A stretch of 47,500 nt of DNA from an uncultured Gammaproteobacteria bacterium (GTDB taxonomy: Bacteria; Pseudomonadota; Gammaproteobacteria; UBA6429; Thiohalophilaceae). The translations under genes and the position numbers were made by a program. The notes beneath the pieces were generated by a model. It saw only the letters and a list, made by a program, of their open reading frames with translations, was not told the DNA's origin and did not search any database. The stretch covers positions 1 to 47,500 of the forward strand of contig CAJYAN010000004.1 of the NCBI GenBank assembly GCA_913064945.1, written 5' to 3'. Shown here one piece after another: positions 43,901 to 47,500 of this stretch; the stretch's first letter is position 1; each line of letters starts with the position of its first letter.

Positions 43901-45265
43901 ATGCAGGGCAAGACGGGTTTCAGTGTGCATTTGTAACTGGGCTTGCATGCTCTTGGCTTGCTGTAAGAAGGCCTCTTTGAATTTCGGTGCAATAGGAGCC
44001 GCATTGGGTAAACGCACCGTTAAAGGATTACGGTGTATGCCATTGACGCGAAACTCATAGTGCAGGTGTGGTCCTGTCGCCCGGCCACTACTACCAACAT
44101 AGCCAATGACCTGTCCCTGCCGTACCCGTGAACCAGTATGCAGTCCCTTACGATAGGCCTGCATATGTGCGTACAGGGTACTATAGCGGCCACCATGCTG
44201 AATGATGATGGTGCGGCCATAACCGCCCTTGCGACCGCGGAAGATGATCTTACCATCACCAGCCGCCTTGATAGGCGTGCCCCGAGCCGCGGCGTAATCA
44301 ACACCCTGATGCATACGCATGGTATTTAGTATGGGGTGAAAACGTTCACCAAAGCGTGAGCTAATACGGCGAAAATCGACAGGGGTGCGTAAGAAGGCCT
44401 TGCGCATGGAAAGGCCCTCCGGTGTGTAGTAGTCGGTATGGCCCTCACTATCGGTAAAGCGTATTGCCCGATAGGTGTGCCCCTGATTAATGAATTCGGC
44501 GGCGAGAATATCCCCGTCGCGAAGTTTTTTGCCGTTGAGAAACTGTTCCTGGTACAGCACATTAAACTGGTCGCCCTCACGAATATCCAGTGCGAAATCG
44601 ATATCCCAGGCAAAAATACCGGCGAGTTGCATAATTAATGTATCGGAGAGTCCCGCGACCTGACCCGCCATAAACAGTGAATTTTTAATAGTGGCGGAGG
44701 CATAGGTTGAACGTGACTCTATGGGTTGTTCATTAATTTGCGAGCGATAGCCGGAGTCAGTCTTATCTATCAGGATTGAGCGGGTCTGATTCAGGTGGTA
44801 AACGAGCTTCTGAAGCTGGTGATTTTCGTCCAGTTGAAATTCCAGTTGTTGACCGGGCCGTAGCTGGCGTAGGGCAGCGGCTGATTTGACTGTGGACATG
44901 ATGGTGTGCAGAACTTGTGGCCTGAGATGTTGTTTCTTGAAAATCAGTGCCAGGGATTCGCCTTTTTTGACGATATGCGTTTGCCAGTTCTCATTTACAG
45001 GTTCAGCGTCATCACGCTCCTCGGTGAGGTCGGGTAGTGGCAGTGGCATATGTAGATGCACCGGATCTGCCACAGGCGTTGAATCCAGTTTGTCGGCACG
45101 CGTGGCCTTGGCATCAATCGAGATGAAGCTCAACAGAGTGCCCAGGGCAACAACGCTCGCCAGGACAACAAGCATGTGTAACTTGTTGGGCCGAAAACGT
45201 TTTTTACACTCACGGCCTTGCTGGTTTGTTTTATAATCTCTTGTTAAGAATGTGTTGTAATCCAC
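43889..45265 (-). CDS. M23-family murein endopeptidase (MepM/OapA-like)
   Basis: 458 residues. One membrane anchor (LHMLVVLASVVALGTLLSFI, about 29-48), a LysM/OapA-like domain (WQTHIVKKGESLALIFKKQHL), a Csd3-like second domain, and a C-terminal M23 domain with RFGERFHPILNTMRMHQGVDYAA (metal H and D), YGRTIIIQHGGRYSTLYAHM and GRATGPHLHYEFRVNG. All LytM zinc ligands are seen. It cleaves peptide cross-links during wall growth. The start GTG 45265 has a weak ribosome-binding site. It is divergent from tyrS. Confidence 0.92.
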   Translation of the reverse strand: MDYNTFLTRDYKTNQQGRECKKRFRPNKLHMLVVLASVVALGTLLSFISIDAKATRADKLDSTPVADPVHLHMPLPLPDLTEERDDAEPVNENWQTHIVKKGESLALIFKKQHLRPQVLHTIMSTVKSAAALRQLRPGQQLEFQLDENHQLQKLVYHLNQTRSILIDKTDSGYRSQINEQPIESRSTYASATIKNSLFMAGQVAGLSDTLIMQLAGIFAWDIDFALDIREGDQFNVLYQEQFLNGKKLRDGDILAAEFINQGHTYRAIRFTDSEGHTDYYTPEGLSMRKAFLRTPVDFRRISSRFGERFHPILNTMRMHQGVDYAAARGTPIKAAGDGKIIFRGRKGGYGRTIIIQHGGRYSTLYAHMQAYRKGLHTGSRVRQGQVIGYVGSSGRATGPHLHYEFRVNGIHRNPLTVRLPNAAPIAPKFKEAFLQQAKSMQAQLQMHTETRLALHQPH

Positions 45266-45429
45266 GGAAATTACTCATATTTTTGCATTTCGCCAAAGAT
45301 AGCCTGTTCCGGGTCTTTGGTCAAATCGACAAACCCGATAGGGCGATAGGGCTTTGCAGAGGGTTGTGATAATCTAGCCCGCCCTAAAATACGGCAATAT
45401 GCCCTGTCTAATGAGAAGGACCGGTTTTC

Positions 45430-46629
45430 ATGGTTACGGTAAACGAAACACTTGAGCTCATAAAGCGTGGCGCGGAAGAAGTTCTGCTAGAGACAGAACT
45501 GGTGGATAAACTCAAAAATGGCAGGCCACTGCGAGTCAAGGCCGGTTTTGACCCTACGGCCCCCGACCTGCATCTGGGGCATACCGTACTGATTAACAAG
45601 TTACGCCAGTTTCAGGACCTGGGTCATGAGGTGATGTTCCTGATCGGTGACTTTACGGGCATGATCGGCGACCCTACCGGCAAATCAGCGACCCGACCCG
45701 CACTCACACGCGATGATGTCATTGAAAATGCACGCAGCTATGAACAGCAGATTTTTAAAATTCTGGACCCTGAAAAGACCCTGGTGATGTTCAATTCCAG
45801 CTGGATGAATGAAATGAGTCCGGCCGCGTTGATTCAACTGGCAGCCAGGTACAACGTGGCCCGTATGCTGGAGCGTGACGACTTCAATAAACGTTATAAG
45901 TCGGGACAGTCCATCGCCATTCATGAATTTCTCTATCCCCTGATTCAGGGGTATGACTCGGTGGCGATGAAGGCCGATGTGGAGTTGGGCGGTACGGATC
46001 AGAAATTTAATCTGCTGGTGGGGCGAGAGTTGCAAAAGCACTATGGCCAGGAGCCACAGGTAGTCCTGACTATGCCGATCCTCGAAGGTCTGGATGGTGT
46101 GCAAAAGATGTCAAAGTCGTTAAATAACTACATTGGCATTGCGGACCCGGAGGAAGAGATGTTCGGTAAGATCATGTCCATCTCGGATGAGCTGATGTGG
46201 CGTTATTTTGAATTACTCAGCTTCCGGCCGATGACCGAGATAGAGGGATTCAGAGAGGAGATTGCCGCTGGTAAAAACCCTCGTGATATAAAATTCATGC
46301 TGGCGGAAGAAATTGTAGCGCGCTTCCATTCAGAACAGAGCGCCAGTCAGGCGCGACAAAATTTTATTGCCCGTTTTCAAAAAGGTGCCATGCCGGATGA
46401 TATACCTGAGGTCGGCTTAACCTCATCAGATGGTGAGATGGCGATAACCAATCTGCTTAAAGAGGCCGGTCTGGTCGATAGCACTTCGGAAGCCATGCGT
46501 ATGATAAAGCAGGGCGCGGTTAAAATGGATGGTAATCGTATTGAAGATAAAGCGCTTAAGATTCGTCTCGGTGCGACTCATATTTTCCAGGTAGGTAAGC
46601 GACGTTTTGCAAAAGTCACCGTCGAGTAA
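45430..46629 (+). CDS. tyrS: Tyrosyl-tRNA synthetase
   Basis: 399 residues. Class I motifs HLGH (48-51; [11 protein letters not shown]) and KMSKS (near 230; [10 protein letters not shown]) and a C-terminal S4 RNA-binding domain ([17 protein letters not shown]). The TyrZ-like branch ([15 protein letters not shown]) differs from E. coli TyrS. AGAAGGA lies about 11 nt before the ATG. It precedes an rRNA operon. Confidence 0.95.
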   Translation: MVTVNETLELIKRGAEEVLLETELVDKLKNGRPLRVKAGFDPTAPDLHLGHTVLINKLRQFQDLGHEVMFLIGDFTGMIGDPTGKSATRPALTRDDVIENARSYEQQIFKILDPEKTLVMFNSSWMNEMSPAALIQLAARYNVARMLERDDFNKRYKSGQSIAIHEFLYPLIQGYDSVAMKADVELGGTDQKFNLLVGRELQKHYGQEPQVVLTMPILEGLDGVQKMSKSLNNYIGIADPEEEMFGKIMSISDELMWRYFELLSFRPMTEIEGFREEIAAGKNPRDIKFMLAEEIVARFHSEQSASQARQNFIARFQKGAMPDDIPEVGLTSSDGEMAITNLLKEAGLVDSTSEAMRMIKQGAVKMDGNRIEDKALKIRLGATHIFQVGKRRFAKVTVE

Positions 46630-46662
46630 ATAAAAACAGTAATGCAAAGGGTGAGATAAACA

Positions 46663-46803
46663 CTATATTTAAGCTTTTTATGTTGCGTCCACACGAGTGT
46701 CAAGGTTGACGGTAAGCGTACACACTATGCTATCAGCCGCTACGGTAAGCCGTTGTCGACAGAAGTTAACGGTTGGCGGATAGTAAAACGCTACCAACGT
46801 TAA
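46663..46803 (+). pseudogene. Possible decayed coding remnant
   Basis: An open frame of 46 codons without a start codon reads VKVDGKRTHYAISRYGKPL and ends NGWRIVKRYQR before TAA 46801. The composition looks protein-like, but I recognise no family. A 9-bp direct repeat (ACGGTAAGC at 46709 and 46742) lies inside it. Confidence 0.2.
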
Positions 46804-47130
46804 TGCCATTCCCCGCCAGCCACTCAAGAGTGGAACCCGGCTACAATGACATCCTGAGTTAGATTAGCAAGTTTGATAAAAGGGGAAGGGGCGATTCTGT
46901 AGCACCGCTTATTAGAAGTCACAGACGCAGCGAGTAACAGCTGTCACCGTGACGCGGCGCTTTAGGTGGGTTTACCTGTACGGTTATTCACACCACTATC
47001 ATAAAGTCATGACGGGCAGGACTATAGTTGCTATTCCCCGCACCGGCCGGAAAGACGCCCGGTCAGAATAGCTAAAGTAACTGACTGATTTTATTGTCTT
47101 ATCGGCTTTATAAATTTTTCTGCAAATAGT
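46804..47130. other. Gap upstream of the rRNA promoter
   Basis: No gene is supported. One short hairpin (CCACTC/GAGTGG, 46820-46833) lies just inside the gap, and an A/T-rich stretch (47108-47130) immediately before P1 may be an UP element. Confidence 0.4.
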
Positions 47131-47132
47131 GC

Positions 47133-47160
47133 TTGACCTGTTTCGATTGCCCCGTATAAT
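47133..47160 (+). promoter_or_regulatory. rRNA operon promoter P1
   Basis: TTGACC (47133-47138), 16-nt spacer, perfect TATAAT (47155-47160), then a G+C-rich GCGCGCC discriminator typical of stringently controlled rrn promoters. An A/T-rich UP-like region precedes it. Confidence 0.88.
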
Positions 47161-47228
47161 GCGCGCCTCGTTCGGGGGAAATGCCTGGCAACACAAAGGC
47201 TTTCACCCAACATCAGTTAAAACTTATA

Positions 47229-47258
47229 TTGACTGATAAGCAGATGCTCCTGTATAGT
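47229..47258 (+). promoter_or_regulatory. Possible rRNA promoter P2
   Basis: TTGACT (47229-47234), 18 nt, TATAGT (47253-47258), 98 bp downstream of P1. This mirrors the tandem P1-P2 layout of E. coli rrn operons. Confidence 0.5.
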
Positions 47259-47270
47259 TGACCGTCTGCG

Positions 47271-47300
47271 CCGACGATTTTGTCGGACCGCTCTTTAACA
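47271..47300 (+). promoter_or_regulatory. rrn leader antitermination boxB-boxA
   Basis: A hairpin CCGAC/GTCGG (47271-47286) is followed by GCTCTTTAACA (47290-47300), identical to the core of the E. coli rrn boxA that recruits NusB/NusE. Confidence 0.85.
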
Positions 47301-47479
47301 ATTTGATCAGATAATTTGTGTGGGTGCTTGCGTTAGACAAACGTGGTTTTTGCCAATGAATGTCGATGTAAGTAACCATGTCAAAACCTATTTTTACAGT
47401 AGTTTTTTGATTGGGAGCTTTTCATTGCGAAAAGTTTGATTGCACTTTTATTTTAAATAAAAAGTAATCACAAGTGATT

Positions 47480-47500
47480 AAACTGAAGAGTTTGATCCTG
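47480..47500 (+). rRNA. rrs: 16S ribosomal RNA, first 21 bases
   Basis: AAACTGAAGAGTTTGATCCTG matches the universal 5' end of bacterial 16S rRNA. The gene continues beyond the window. Confidence 0.95.

Overview
The window comes from the chromosome of a gammaproteobacterium that I cannot place more closely. The evidence is the gene set: MutH mismatch repair, the E. coli-like GshA, the thiD-thiE-hemL block beside a divergent rubredoxin gene, mpl-ubiX, and tyrS divergent from an M23 peptidase and anmK. An rRNA operon begins at the right edge. Apart from the first 3.2 kb, the window is mostly core housekeeping sequence with typical operon structure.

Region 1 (1-3203) is an A+T-rich integron gene-cassette array. 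Six attC-like sites punctuate it, three with clearly recognisable ends. No integrase gene is in view; the array runs off the left edge. Cargo, left to right: a one-TM protein (probably DUF6680), an unknown 91-aa protein, a GNAT acetyltransferase, a fluoroacetyl-CoA-thioesterase-like (FlK-type) hotdog protein, and a YoeB/YefM toxin-antitoxin pair reading against the array with its own operator. The left edge is the start of an IS110/IS1111-type transposase whose element sits at the 5' end of the first attC.

Region 2 (3291-8057) holds a LysR regulator divergent from doxX, a glutathionyl-hydroquinone reductase and a pirin, followed by gshA. This resembles the E. coli yhaJ/yqjF/yqjG/yhaK group: quinone or electrophile detoxification next to the gene that makes its glutathione. 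Region 3 (8099-19167) carries FHA, DUF502, MgtC, HDOD-GAF, mutH, Sel1, moaC/moaDE, a PAS-GGDEF-EAL protein, a metallophosphoesterase and ppa.

Region 4 (19812-29927) begins with an adenylate kinase carrying a lysine/alanine-rich histone-H1-like tail of about 155 residues. It continues with a REC-HD-GYP protein, a cardiolipin-synthase-like PLD protein, rnd, mpl-ubiX, a Lon N-domain protein and a DedA/LssY_C fusion. Region 5 (29928-35573) has a decayed VapBC module, hemL-thiE-thiD, rubredoxin, an autoregulated MerR-family gene, hemJ and a TlpA-like thioredoxin. It ends with a candidate orphan small RNA bounded by a promoter and a terminator.

Region 6 (35574-47500) has argC, a DUF6776-like protein, bactofilin, erpA, citrate synthase, and a PhnD-like binding protein translationally coupled to a HAMP-GGDEF-EAL enzyme. 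Then come anmK and the M23 peptidase, with a perfect 20-bp palindrome at their junction, and tyrS. The window ends with an rRNA leader (tandem promoters, boxB/boxA) and the first 21 bases of the 16S gene. Three c-di-GMP enzymes and an HDOD protein suggest a lifestyle with strong sensory and surface control.
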